From: Gammaproteobacteria bacterium
GTDB taxonomy: Bacteria > Pseudomonadota > Gammaproteobacteria > Steroidobacterales > Steroidobacteraceae
Direction of reading: 5' to 3'
Length of the DNA: 64,000 nucleotides
NCBI GenBank assembly: GCA_018970145.1
Contig: JAGWWY010000011.1
Location: 1-64,000, forward strand
This document shows, in pieces, positions 11,402 through 20,208 of the stretch (within the stretch, counting starts at the first letter, position 1; each line of letters opens with the position of its first letter). The position numbers and the translations under genes were made by a program. Below the pieces are notes generated by a model, which had not been told where the DNA came from, did not search any database, and worked only from the letters and a program-made list of their open reading frames with translations.

Positions 11402-13900
11402 TCAGAAACGATAAGTTGCAGAGATTCGATACGAGCGACCCAAGATCGGCCGCGCGGTGTAGAACCGCGCACCGGCATCGCCAGAAACGAACTGGCCAGC
11501 GCGGGGATTGCCCTCCGTCAGGCCGATTTCATTTGTCAGATTCACACCGTGGAAGCCGACGGTCAGTTGATCGGTCGCCTTCCATGTGACGTTAGCACCG
11601 AGCACCTCATAGGCCGGCAGCGACTGCGAGTTGGCCGCATCCGCGTAGCGCTTCGAGTAGTGCTCCGCGTCCAGTTCCGCACGCAGACGCCCGCCCATTA
11701 ATTTCAGACCCGGGTTGAGACGCGCCGATACCTCGGGAACACGAATCAACTGGTTGCCGTTGAAGGTCACCACCACGGGCTGTCCACCGACGTTATTGGT
11801 GAATGTGAAGCTCTCGTACTCAGGCTGCTGCCACGTCAGTGCACCACCGACATAGAACATCTCTCCGAAGCTGACATTGCCCTCAACTTCGACGCCGACC
11901 GTTTTGGTGTCGGCATAGCCGACACGTGTGGTGAAACTGTTGGTCGCGTTGTTGAACACGTTGTCAGTGAAACGCACGCCCTCGAATTTCGACTGGAACG
12001 CGGTCGCGTATAGGGAATAATTGCTCCCCTCCAGCTTGAGGCCCGCCTCCAGCATGGTGATCGGCGTGACACGTATGTCGGTACGAGCGGCATCGCCGGC
12101 GCTACCTTGAAACTCCGAGGGTGACGGCAATCGTCCCGTGTCGGTCACGCGCAAAAAGGCGCCGAAACCGTCGTCGAACTGATAATTTAAACCGAGCGTG
12201 AAGCTGGTCTGGTCGTAGGTACGCGCAAAGCCCTGGAAAACGCCCGTGCCCGTGATCACCTGGTTATCAGCCAAAGTTCCCGCGACGCCAAGATCCACCG
12301 TCTTTTTTCCCTCGACGGCGCCGGAGAAGTCGATCTCCTCGTAGCGAACGCCGAGGTCGAGGCGCAATGTCTCGCTGAGCTTCCACTCATCGGCGAGGTA
12401 GAGCGCAGTGCTGCGCGCCTCGACCGTGGCGTTGTCGAACAAGGAGCCATAACGCAGGATGCCGTTATCGGTCACCTTGCCGACGATCGCGCCGTTGCCG
12501 CCAACGGCGAGTACATCGACGCGTCGCGCCTGATCGCGCAGCTCGAGATTGGCGGTCGCCATGAAACGATCGTAGTCATAGGAGTAATCGGCGAGATAAG
12601 CGCCGAGCGTGACATCGTGGGTTGCACCACCGAGCTCAAACTGCTTGGAAACCCTTAAGTCGTTTGCGAACTCGCGCAGCGGAACGATCACGGTGAGCAG
12701 ATTTCCGCTGATCATCAGTCCGTTGCCATTCGCGCCGTCGAGATTGAAGGCCTCGCCGGAGGTCGCATACACCATACGTAAATCGGCGCCGGGATACGCA
12801 GTCTGCGCAGCAGCTCGCAGCGACGCCAGTCGTGCCCGTGCCGTTTCCACATTGCCGGTCGGGAAAAGACCGTTGCGGGTGATCTCGGAGTCGCGAAGTC
12901 GCGCAATGTTACGCAAGCGCCAACCATCGCCGAGGCCCACATCGAGTTTTGCCGTGAGCTGCGTCAGCTTGACGTCGGTTCCGCGGCGCAAGTCAAACGC
13001 ATAGGGTCCATTGACGTTCAAGAAGCTCAGCAAGCGATTATCTGGACCCGCGAGCGTTCCGAAGTTGGGATCGAATCCCGAGATGGCGGCGACATCTCCA
13101 GATGAGTCGAACGTCAGCGGTACTGGCAACAAGAACCCGACGTTGTCGTCGATGTGCTTGAGATTCACGTCGATTCGACCGTCCACCAAATCGTGGCCGA
13201 TTGCGACACGGAACTGACCGCCTTGATTCTGGCGGAAGCCCGGCGGACGAATGCCATCGTCACTGCGGAAAAATCCGCCAACAGACATATCCCACGACTC
13301 ACCGAGGGGCGCACCATAGTAGAAATCGGTGCGATACATGTCGTAGTCACCAACCTGAACCTTCACTAGACCCTCAGGCTTGTCGCTTGGGCGTCGGGTG
13401 ATGAAATTGACAACGCCACCTGGCGAGTTGGCTGCGAAAATTGCCGACGGACCGCCGCGCACCGCTTCCACGCGACCGATCGTTTCATCGAGACGGAAAG
13501 ACTGATCCGCATTCAACCAACCGAGGCCACCATCGTGCTGAATGGTCAGTCCGTCTTCCTGAATCGTGACCGACGAATAGCCATCGGTCGGAATGCCACG
13601 CGAGCGGACGTTGTTGGACGCTTCACCACCGGACGCCTCAACCCAAAAACCCGGGACCGACTTGAACACCTCCGCGGTGCTGAGCGGCGCAACGAAGCGT
13701 AAGCGCTCTGCATCGAGTGAGGTCGCTGCGTAGCTGACGTCGACTTTCGCCAACTGACCGAGGCCAGCGCGTCCGGTGACAATTACCTCTTCAAGGGCTT
13801 GCTCGCGATTCGACTCAGAAGTCTGCGATACAGCCGCGGATGCAGCGATCAACATCGACACCGTTGCGGCAATCGACCAGCGGACATCTCGGTTGCTCAT
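11402..13900 (-). CDS. TonB-dependent outer-membrane receptor
   Basis: 832 residues. It has a signal peptide (MSNRDVRWSIAATVSMLIAA...), TonB-box-like LEEVIVTGRAG at about 36-46, a plug with VEAVRGGPSAIFAANSPGGVVNFITRRP, and a barrel ending RSYRISATYRF. The plug sequence GGPSAIFAANSPGG differs clearly from the DGASAQYGSDAIAG of the next gene, so the two receptors belong to different subfamilies and probably take different ligands. A strong ribosome site (GGGAG, eight bases) precedes the ATG. It follows the PHP hydrolase gene by 34 bp and precedes the second receptor by 23 bp. Confidence 0.93.
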   Translation of the reverse strand: MSNRDVRWSIAATVSMLIAASAAVSQTSESNREQALEEVIVTGRAGLGQLAKVDVSYAATSLDAERLRFVAPLSTAEVFKSVPGFWVEASGGEASNNVRSRGIPTDGYSSVTIQEDGLTIQHDGGLGWLNADQSFRLDETIGRVEAVRGGPSAIFAANSPGGVVNFITRRPSDKPEGLVKVQVGDYDMYRTDFYYGAPLGESWDMSVGGFFRSDDGIRPPGFRQNQGGQFRVAIGHDLVDGRIDVNLKHIDDNVGFLLPVPLTFDSSGDVAAISGFDPNFGTLAGPDNRLLSFLNVNGPYAFDLRRGTDVKLTQLTAKLDVGLGDGWRLRNIARLRDSEITRNGLFPTGNVETARARLASLRAAAQTAYPGADLRMVYATSGEAFNLDGANGNGLMISGNLLTVIVPLREFANDLRVSKQFELGGATHDVTLGAYLADYSYDYDRFMATANLELRDQARRVDVLAVGGNGAIVGKVTDNGILRYGSLFDNATVEARSTALYLADEWKLSETLRLDLGVRYEEIDFSGAVEGKKTVDLGVAGTLADNQVITGTGVFQGFARTYDQTSFTLGLNYQFDDGFGAFLRVTDTGRLPSPSEFQGSAGDAARTDIRVTPITMLEAGLKLEGSNYSLYATAFQSKFEGVRFTDNVFNNATNSFTTRVGYADTKTVGVEVEGNVSFGEMFYVGGALTWQQPEYESFTFTNNVGGQPVVVTFNGNQLIRVPEVSARLNPGLKLMGGRLRAELDAEHYSKRYADAANSQSLPAYEVLGANVTWKATDQLTVGFHGVNLTNEIGLTEGNPRAGQFVSGDAGARFYTARPILGRSYRISATYRF

Positions 13901-13934
13901 TTTGTCGTCTCCCTCAGGTTAGATTGGAAGTACA

Positions 13935-15521
13935 TCAGGGTTTTCCTGCAGGACCCTTGCAGGTGGGTTGCGATTTCATGTCGGTGACGAAATAAATCGG
14001 GTTCGAGATCAGCAACAGACGTCCTGTTACCGGTTCTCGAACATCAGCTCTGAGCCAACGCTCACAACCGCTCGTCTTGAGTGGGAGCGTCATGACGGCG
14101 TTCGAGATCGCGTGCGACTGAACGATGCGTCCACGGATTGAATCGCCAATCGTCACGATCAGCTGCTGACCCAGTACGTCGCGAGTTGCAACCTCGAGCG
14201 AGAAATCCGTCTCGGACGCGAGCTGCACCGAGCCGCCCATCGCGACGTTCTGCCTCGCGGTAATCACGTTCAGATCGACATGGCGCGTCTGCGTACCGTC
14301 GACATCCACGAACGCGCGACCTTCACGCACGCTCGAAAAAAGCGCGCGTTGCGAGAGCTGCGTCGCGTACACGACACTTCGTGGCCGTCCTAATGGCACC
14401 TGTCGATCAGCCGCTGCGGCTGGATCGTGCGAGTCACTGCCGGCAATCGCCGTCACACGCACACCGCGATCCAATAACCTCTGCCAATACTCGAGCGCCG
14501 AAAAAGGACCCTCGGCACTGGCAAAGCGCAGCAGTGAGCCGCCGTTGACGACCTCAACGGCGTCGACCTCGCCCCAGCCGGTTTGACCCGACCATCCGCA
14601 ACCCATGCAATCTTCGTTGGCAGGTAAACCGGGATGGTTGACGATGACGAGACCGCGTCGTCGCCGCGCTTCGCTGAAAACGGCTGCGATATCGAGCGCG
14701 CTCGAGTCTGGCTTGAGGAACGCTGGCCACTGGTCGATACCCAACACGTTGGCATGACCACCGAACGTCGTCATCTCCATGCCAGGGATGATCAACACTT
14801 GATCGAAGTAGGCTTGGAGTTCACGCAACCCGTTGTAGTGGGCGTTGGTGTTGTGATCGGTGATCGCAATGAAATCCAGCGCCTCGCGGTCGACCGCGAG
14901 CAAGGTTTTGAAAATGGGACAGGGTACGCGGCGTCCCGTGCGGCTCTCGCAGCTCCCGTCGCTATGCGCGGTGTGAGCATGAAAATCGCCGCGATACCAT
15001 CTCGCCTCTCCCCGTAACGCGCCGGCGACGAAGGCCGATTCGGGTAATTCATACCCTCGGCGGTGAAGACGAATTCGTACCTCGTAGTTGGTCGGCGGCA
15101 TTCCGCGCCCAGGCAGACCCACGGTCGCTCGCACATTCGGAAACCCCATCACGAGGCGCCAAACACCCGATCTAATCGGACCGGGCAGATACGATGGCGT
15201 GGCGTCCACCGCACCGATCGTCAGTGACGTTTTGTTACTCCCGCTCGCACCCCGAAACCCCGTCTCGTCGTATAAAGCGAGATCGACTACTGTCCGCACG
15301 CCTTGGCCGTCGTGAGAAAAATCGATGTCGATCCGGTCGATCCCAGTTGGGACTTCGAATTCCACCGCGCGGAAACGCTGATGGTCAACACCGGTGATGG
15401 TGCCAACTCGTCGTAGCTCGATGGCATCGGCGGCCGCGGGCGGTGGCGGGGAAGCCATCCCCACCACCGCAGAGAGCCACATTCCGAGCAGCCAACCGAT
15501 CAGGGTTGGTCGATGCGTCAC
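13935..15521 (-). CDS. Exported CehA/McbA-family PHP-domain metallohydrolase
   Basis: 528 residues. A hydrophobic N-terminus ending near PPPPAAADA is probably a Sec signal. Residues 35-165 form a beta-rich domain with a FDLALYDE-like pre-peptidase flavour, then a PHP metallohydrolase domain: DFHAHTAHSDG (179-189), TDHN (221-224), the NHPG motif and GSDSHD near 370. These His and Asp residues bind the metals. Characterised relatives hydrolyse carbaryl (CehA, McbA) and other esters; many PHP enzymes are phosphoesterases. The ATG overlaps the phoX stop by 4 bp (ATGA), so the two proteins are made together. Periplasmic hydrolysis of a phosphorus-containing ester is the inferred role. Confidence 0.85.
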   Translation of the reverse strand: MTHRPTLIGWLLGMWLSAVVGMASPPPPAAADAIELRRVGTITGVDHQRFRAVEFEVPTGIDRIDIDFSHDGQGVRTVVDLALYDETGFRGASGSNKTSLTIGAVDATPSYLPGPIRSGVWRLVMGFPNVRATVGLPGRGMPPTNYEVRIRLHRRGYELPESAFVAGALRGEARWYRGDFHAHTAHSDGSCESRTGRRVPCPIFKTLLAVDREALDFIAITDHNTNAHYNGLRELQAYFDQVLIIPGMEMTTFGGHANVLGIDQWPAFLKPDSSALDIAAVFSEARRRRGLVIVNHPGLPANEDCMGCGWSGQTGWGEVDAVEVVNGGSLLRFASAEGPFSALEYWQRLLDRGVRVTAIAGSDSHDPAAAADRQVPLGRPRSVVYATQLSQRALFSSVREGRAFVDVDGTQTRHVDLNVITARQNVAMGGSVQLASETDFSLEVATRDVLGQQLIVTIGDSIRGRIVQSHAISNAVMTLPLKTSGCERWLRADVREPVTGRLLLISNPIYFVTDMKSQPTCKGPAGKP

Positions 15522-17704
15522 GCTGCGACGATGCCGCCGTCGTCGCGTTGGATCACGATCGTGGCCGATCGCGGTCGCGTCAGACCACCATCCGGCCAGT
15601 GCGACGGATACTTGCTCGGGTTGGACAGATCGGCGAGCGGCATGTCCTCGCCTGGGTGCTGAATGTTGACGAACAGCGCTTTACCGTCAGGTGACTCGGT
15701 GATCCCAGTGATTTCGCACTGTGCGGGCCCAACCAAGAAGCGCTTGAGCTTCGTCGTGCCGGGAGCGGCGCCAACATAGGTTTGCACGGTTTTCGTAGCA
15801 CCACTCGCATCGGTATTGGTCACGGTTCGCGCGGCACCATCACCAACCGTGCCCGGCAGGGCAGCGAGCAGCATGCAGTTGGTGACATCCGTGTAGGCAC
15901 CGTCATCGGTCTGGATCCAGAAGATGCCATTCGAGCCGAACCACGCGCCGTCCGGGCTCGAGAAATCGTTCTCGGCGGTGAGGCCGGACAAATTCACGTT
16001 CGCTGCATCCGCCGTCGCGCGCGCACCAAACAAATACACATCCCAACGGAACGTCAAGGCGGAGGGCTCCGCTTCCAGCCAGCGGATGATGTGACCGTTC
16101 GGATTACCCCGCTGCGCGGATCCGTTGGTACGTGCGTCGTTGTAATGACGGGGATTGGCCGCGTCGGTCGAGGCCAATGTCCGCAGTGACGAGTTGCTGT
16201 TGGTCAAGGTCATGTAGACCGCGCCCGTGAAGGGATCCACCGCACCCCACTCGGGGCGATCCATCTTGGTCGCACCTGCTGCATCGGCTGCCAGTCGCGC
16301 ATTGACCAACACATCGGCCTGATCCGCAAACGCATAGGGGGTGTAACCCGCGTTCACCGCACCCGAGTTGAAAGTGAGTTCCACCCAGCGCCCGGTTCCG
16401 TCGGCACTGAAAATGGCGGCATACAACTTGCCGTTATCGAGATACTTATCGCCGGCCGCCAAACCGCGGCTGGCATCAGCCGGGTCCCAGACGGCGGTTG
16501 ATACGTACTTGTAAATGTACTCGTTGCGCGAGTCGCAACCCATGTAATAAACGATCGGCTTGCCAGCGACTGCCTTCGCCGGCCAAGCGCCCTCGTGAGC
16601 GAAGCGGCCCATCGCGGTGCGCTTCTTCGGCACAGACGACGGGGCGTAGGGGTCGATCTCGACGTTCCAACCGTAGGTGTTCGGCGCGTTACGATAGTCG
16701 TCCGAGCCGTCGGTCGAAGTGCCCAACGCTTCCGCGTTCCAACGACCATAGAGGTTGTCCGCGGTGTCAGGCGTCGGGGTCGCCCACAGTTCGCGACCGG
16801 CACCCGCTACGCCGTAGCGTGCGAACGACGTGAGTTCCTTGGCGGTTCGCTTGGCGTTATCCGTCGCCGTGGTGCGGCGGAAGTAGCCGGCCCAGTTCTC
16901 TTCGCAGGTCAGATATGTTCCCCACGGCGTGTAACCGTGCGCACAGTTGTTCACCGTACCGCGTGTGGTGACACCGGTTGGCGAGAATTTGGTGACCATA
17001 TAACGCGAACCGGCAGCGGGTCCGGAGAGTGTCATCGGGGTCAGCGTGTGGATGCGACGATTGAAAGCGGAATCTTGCTTGTATGTCCAGTTACCCGCCT
17101 GCTTGACGACCTCGACGACTGAAACACCGTGCACATAGAATTCTTTGAGAACCTCGCTGCTGACCGTGCGCGCCCCATTGACGATCGTCTGACCATTGGC
17201 GTGCAGAAACGACGGTGTGATCGCTTCGTGATTCATCACGAGCAGCGCGCGATCCGTCGCAGTGGCTGAATACTTGCCGTCGGCACCCAGACCGAAATAC
17301 TGAATTGCGTCGTGGTGATCTCCAGCGCGTCGATCGAACGTACTGGCATCGTCGGTGCCGTCGTTTTTGAACGCTGCGACGCTGGCTGCCATCGGATCAC
17401 CAAGGCGGAAGAGAACCGTTGCGTAATAACCGCTCGGAACCCGAACAGCATCGGCGACCGATTTAGCAACCGGATTGAAAGACAGGGTGGTTGCTCGCGG
17501 GGGTGCGACGCCGGACGGTGTGGCGCCGATCGCATCGGGTGTCGACGAACCGACATCATCGCCGTTGCAACCGGCAAGGGCACCGAACACAGACAATGCC
17601 GCAAGACCAGCACCGCCTTTGAGCAGCATGCGGCGCGCGATAATCGCGCTCATCTCAGGATTGGGCGAAACGTTGGTAACGAGATCTTGATCGTGATCGG
17701 ACAC
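15518..17704 (-). CDS. phoX: PhoX-family alkaline phosphatase (DUF839)
   Basis: 728 residues. A twin-arginine signal (ARRMLLKGGAGLAALSVFG, Arg 24-25), with a Cys at the end of the hydrophobic stretch (AGC), exports it folded. The body has PhoX landmarks: GYYATVLFRLGDP, GDHHDAIQYFGL, MNHEAITPSF, GYTPWGTYLTCEENWAGYF, GRFAHEGAW and the C-terminal CEITGITESPDGKALFVNIQHPGED. PhoX enzymes are iron/calcium phosphomonoesterases that release phosphate from many organic esters and are normally under PhoB control. The start is GTG 17704 with GGAGG six bases upstream; no ATG fits better. It leads a five-gene operon. A Pho-box-like repeat lies about 65-85 bp upstream. Confidence 0.93.
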   Translation of the reverse strand: MSDHDQDLVTNVSPNPEMSAIIARRMLLKGGAGLAALSVFGALAGCNGDDVGSSTPDAIGATPSGVAPPRATTLSFNPVAKSVADAVRVPSGYYATVLFRLGDPMAASVAAFKNDGTDDASTFDRRAGDHHDAIQYFGLGADGKYSATATDRALLVMNHEAITPSFLHANGQTIVNGARTVSSEVLKEFYVHGVSVVEVVKQAGNWTYKQDSAFNRRIHTLTPMTLSGPAAGSRYMVTKFSPTGVTTRGTVNNCAHGYTPWGTYLTCEENWAGYFRRTTATDNAKRTAKELTSFARYGVAGAGRELWATPTPDTADNLYGRWNAEALGTSTDGSDDYRNAPNTYGWNVEIDPYAPSSVPKKRTAMGRFAHEGAWPAKAVAGKPIVYYMGCDSRNEYIYKYVSTAVWDPADASRGLAAGDKYLDNGKLYAAIFSADGTGRWVELTFNSGAVNAGYTPYAFADQADVLVNARLAADAAGATKMDRPEWGAVDPFTGAVYMTLTNSNSSLRTLASTDAANPRHYNDARTNGSAQRGNPNGHIIRWLEAEPSALTFRWDVYLFGARATADAANVNLSGLTAENDFSSPDGAWFGSNGIFWIQTDDGAYTDVTNCMLLAALPGTVGDGAARTVTNTDASGATKTVQTYVGAAPGTTKLKRFLVGPAQCEITGITESPDGKALFVNIQHPGEDMPLADLSNPSKYPSHWPDGGLTRPRSATIVIQRDDGGIVAA

Positions 17705-17768
17705 GGCAGCCTCCGGCGATGGTGTGGTGTAGTCGATTTATCGTTAGCGTCCCTCCGAGATGTGTGAA

Positions 17769-17790
17769 ATTGATGAAGAGTTGATGTCAG
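17769..17790 (-). promoter_or_regulatory. Candidate Pho box upstream of phoX
   Basis: On the minus strand CTGACAT and TCTTCAT are spaced four bases apart, giving an 11-bp period; both spacers begin CAA (CAAC, CAAT), so ACATCAA / TCATCAA recurs exactly one helical turn later. PhoB sites are 7-bp half-sites resembling CTGTCAT with 4-bp A/T-rich spacers. The first half-site matches 6/7, the second 4/7. It lies about 65 bp upstream of the phoX start, in the correct orientation. Confidence 0.45.
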
Positions 17791-17842
17791 CGAGGTAACA
17801 ATCATCAAGTAGTGCCTTGACGCTAGCTATCTGCAATCGAAT

Positions 17843-17860
17843 CTTCATAAGACCGTCATA
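17843..17860 (+). promoter_or_regulatory. Candidate rightward Pho box and promoter
   Basis: CTTCATA (17843-17849) and CGTCATA (17854-17860) share TCATA at an 11-bp period with a 4-bp spacer, the geometry of a PhoB box. A -10-like AATATG (17871-17876) lies ten bases further on, as at E. coli Pho promoters. It points toward the glycosyltransferase operon beginning at 17959. This makes the 17705-17958 intergenic region a divergent regulatory zone. Confidence 0.42.
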
Positions 17861-17935
17861 ACTTTGATCAAATATGCGACGTCTGGCTGGATGCTTTTCT
17901 TTGCGCCGGCCTCTCACGTACCGCGTTGTGTCCAG

Positions 17936-17969
17936 TACGCCATGATTAGCAATACGCCATGATCAGCAA
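17936..17969 (+). repeat. 17-bp tandem duplication over a start codon, creating a 6-codon upstream ORF
   Basis: TACGCCATGATTAGCAA (17936-17952) is followed directly by TACGCCATGATCAGCAA (17953-17969), differing by one base. Each copy contains an ATG. The second (17959) is the start of the glycosyltransferase. The first (17942) is out of frame and encodes MISNTP, whose TGA (17960-17962) overlaps the real start codon. Whether this mini-ORF is translated is unknown. Confidence 0.7.
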
Positions 17970-19452
17970 ACCCAGATGGTTGAGACTGATCGGTATCGTG
18001 TTGATGGCTCGACTTGCCCTGGCGCTCTTTCTGCCCATCGACCTGGCGGGCGATGAGTCGTACTACTGGGAGTGGGGCCGCAACCTCGACTTCGGTTATT
18101 TCAGCAAACCGCCGCTGATCGGCTGGATGATGTGGGTGCTCGGCGTATTCGGTTGCGATACGGAATCGGGCATCCGTGTCACTGCCGCAATTATCGGCAC
18201 GGGCAGTCTTTACTTTTTGGGAGCGCTCACCGCGGAGATAGCGACGCCCCGAGACGCCTTTCGCGTCGTCGCTTTGCTGGCGAGTGCCCCCTTCGCACTA
18301 CCCGCTAATCTATTTTTGACCATCGATTCGCCGCTGGTTTTTTTCTGGTCTGCCGCCTTGCTACTGACATGGCGCTTACGCGATGCCGCGAGCACTATTT
18401 CGAGATCCGATACCGCCCTCGCTGCCGTTCTGGCGCTCGGCGTGCTGACCAAACAAATCATGCTGACTTTCATCCCCTTGTGGTTCATTTGGCTGGCCAT
18501 CGACCCCAATCGACGTCGTCAACTCTCGACCCTGCGGGTCTACGTCATCGCGGCGGCGCCCGTGTTGGCGTTGACGATCCCGCTGTGGTGGAACGCACAG
18601 GAGAACTGGGTGACCATCCAACACACCGCCAGTCACTTTGCGGCTTCGGCGTGGGGTGTTCGTAAGGCACTCGGCTCGCTCGGCGCGTTCCTCGGCTCGC
18701 AATGGGTGCTTTGGGGAGTGGTGGCAATACCCGTTGCGATCACGGCGTTAACCCGCCGATCGGGTGCCAACCCGAGTGCCGACTCGACTCGCTCTTTCCT
18801 CACGTTGTGGTCATTACCTGTTCTCGCACTCATCCTGCTGCTCTCGTTACGGCAAAACATCCTGCCCAACTGGGCCGCTGTATTCTGGCTGCCGCTGATG
18901 ATCCAAGCGGGAATTTCTTTGAATGAATGTTGGTGGCGACGCGGTATTGCGCTTAACTTGGTCGTTCAGTTCGGTCTCATTGCAGCCATTATCGTGACGC
19001 CCCAGTTGACCTTGGCCAAGACGCCGTTTGATCGAGTCATGGGCTGGGAGAGATACGCGCAACAGATCGCAAGTCAGGATCGATCAATCTGGCCCGAGCG
19101 CGAGGGTGTCGATGCAAGACGCGCCATCATCGTGGTCGGACATCGTTACTCGGCTTCGCAACTGGCTTTCTACCATCCAGAACGTCCGTCCGTCCGACTT
19201 TGGCAACCAAGCGACGAGATCCGCACTCAGTACGGGATCTGGAACCGGCGCCAGCCGATCACGCAAGAGGAGGCTCTGCTAGTGGTGACCGACGACCGAA
19301 CTTCATTGCCACCCGATTTGCGCGCGCGTTGGCCCTGCGTCCGATCGCTCGGCAGCGAGATTATTCCGGTGACAGGGGGTCTCGCTCGAACGGTTCAGCT
19401 CTGGCATGCGCAACGCGAATGTAGGAAATCCGACGTCAGATCGTCACCTTGA
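17959..19452 (+). CDS. ArnT/PMT-like membrane glycosyltransferase
   Basis: 497 residues with about 10-12 hydrophobic segments. The first periplasmic loop has the catalytic acidic pair in GDESYYWEW (31-39) followed by FGYFSKPPLIGW, the hallmark of polyprenyl-phosphate sugar transferases of the PMT_2/ArnT group. LTIDSPLVFFW and LTKQIMLTFIPLW are further family segments. Such enzymes move a sugar from an undecaprenyl-phosphate carrier to lipid A, another lipid or protein on the periplasmic face. Acceptor and sugar cannot be deduced. It heads a four-gene rightward operon containing a PAP2 phosphatase and a second ArnT-like enzyme, so lipid-A or envelope-lipid modification is the likely theme. No strong ribosome site precedes the ATG; the start region is duplicated. 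Confidence 0.83.
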   Translation: MISKPRWLRLIGIVLMARLALALFLPIDLAGDESYYWEWGRNLDFGYFSKPPLIGWMMWVLGVFGCDTESGIRVTAAIIGTGSLYFLGALTAEIATPRDAFRVVALLASAPFALPANLFLTIDSPLVFFWSAALLLTWRLRDAASTISRSDTALAAVLALGVLTKQIMLTFIPLWFIWLAIDPNRRRQLSTLRVYVIAAAPVLALTIPLWWNAQENWVTIQHTASHFAASAWGVRKALGSLGAFLGSQWVLWGVVAIPVAITALTRRSGANPSADSTRSFLTLWSLPVLALILLLSLRQNILPNWAAVFWLPLMIQAGISLNECWWRRGIALNLVVQFGLIAAIIVTPQLTLAKTPFDRVMGWERYAQQIASQDRSIWPEREGVDARRAIIVVGHRYSASQLAFYHPERPSVRLWQPSDEIRTQYGIWNRRQPITQEEALLVVTDDRTSLPPDLRARWPCVRSLGSEIIPVTGGLARTVQLWHAQRECRKSDVRSSP

Positions 19453-19470
19453 GATTCGACACTGCGGAGC

Positions 19471-20208
19471 GTGATCACGCGCGCCCCGTCACGATTTGAG
19501 AAATATCCCGAGCTGATCGTCGTCGGCGTGCTGGTCGTGGTTCTGTTGATCTTCGTCGATTTGCCGAAAACCGATTTGTGGATCGTCGCGCTGGTCTATG
19601 ACCAGAGCACGGGCGAGTGGCCATTCGCCTCATTGCCGCTTTTCGATACCCTGAACCGCCACTTCGAAAGCGTATTCGTAGTCGCCGGAGCGAGCGCCTC
19701 ACTCGCCTGCATTCTCGCGTATCGCCTGGGGTGCGCCTCGCCGCAGTGGCAGCGTGTCGGAGTGTTTCTCCTGTTGTCGCTCGCCGTCGGCCCTGGCCTG
19801 GTCGTCAACGGCGTTTTCAAGAATATGTGGGGTCGTCCGCGGCCGGTCGATACCCTGCAGTTCGGCGGCACACAGGAATTTCGTCGTATTACGAATCCCG
19901 GTGCCGGTGGTGCGCCGGAGCGTGGCGGAGCCGGTCGGTCATTCCCGTCAGGTCATGCTGCCGCAGCGTTCTGGAGTACATCACTGTTTTTTGTCGCGCG
20001 ATATCTTTGGCCGCAGCGTGCGTTGCTGACGCTCGGCTTGACTCTGGGTCTCGGTCTTCTCGTCGGCACGGGTCGTGTTCTCGCGGGTCGGCACTATCCG
20101 TCTGATGTTTTGTGGGCGGGTGTGATCGTATTTTCGATCAGCGGTCTCATCGCCTATCTATGGCTGCAGTTGCCGCGCTGGCGAGCTCACGCAAGCGAAA
20201 CGCCGTGA
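19471..20208 (+). CDS. Membrane PAP2-family lipid phosphatase
   Basis: 245 residues with five or six membrane segments. The three phosphatase motifs are present in order: KNMWGRPRP (KxxxxxxRP), PSGHAAA and RVLAGRHYPSDV (with catalytic His). Relatives remove phosphate from undecaprenyl pyrophosphate, phosphatidic acid, phosphatidylglycerophosphate or lipid A (LpxE). The KNMWGRPRPVD and FPSGHAAAAFW forms occur in LpxE/LpxT-like proteins, but substrate assignment is not secure. Translation starts at GTG 19471, 18 bp after the first glycosyltransferase, and its stop overlaps the next start (TGATG). Sitting between two ArnT-like enzymes, it may act on the same envelope lipid. Confidence 0.86.
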   Translation: MITRAPSRFEKYPELIVVGVLVVVLLIFVDLPKTDLWIVALVYDQSTGEWPFASLPLFDTLNRHFESVFVVAGASASLACILAYRLGCASPQWQRVGVFLLLSLAVGPGLVVNGVFKNMWGRPRPVDTLQFGGTQEFRRITNPGAGGAPERGGAGRSFPSGHAAAAFWSTSLFFVARYLWPQRALLTLGLTLGLGLLVGTGRVLAGRHYPSDVLWAGVIVFSISGLIAYLWLQLPRWRAHASETP

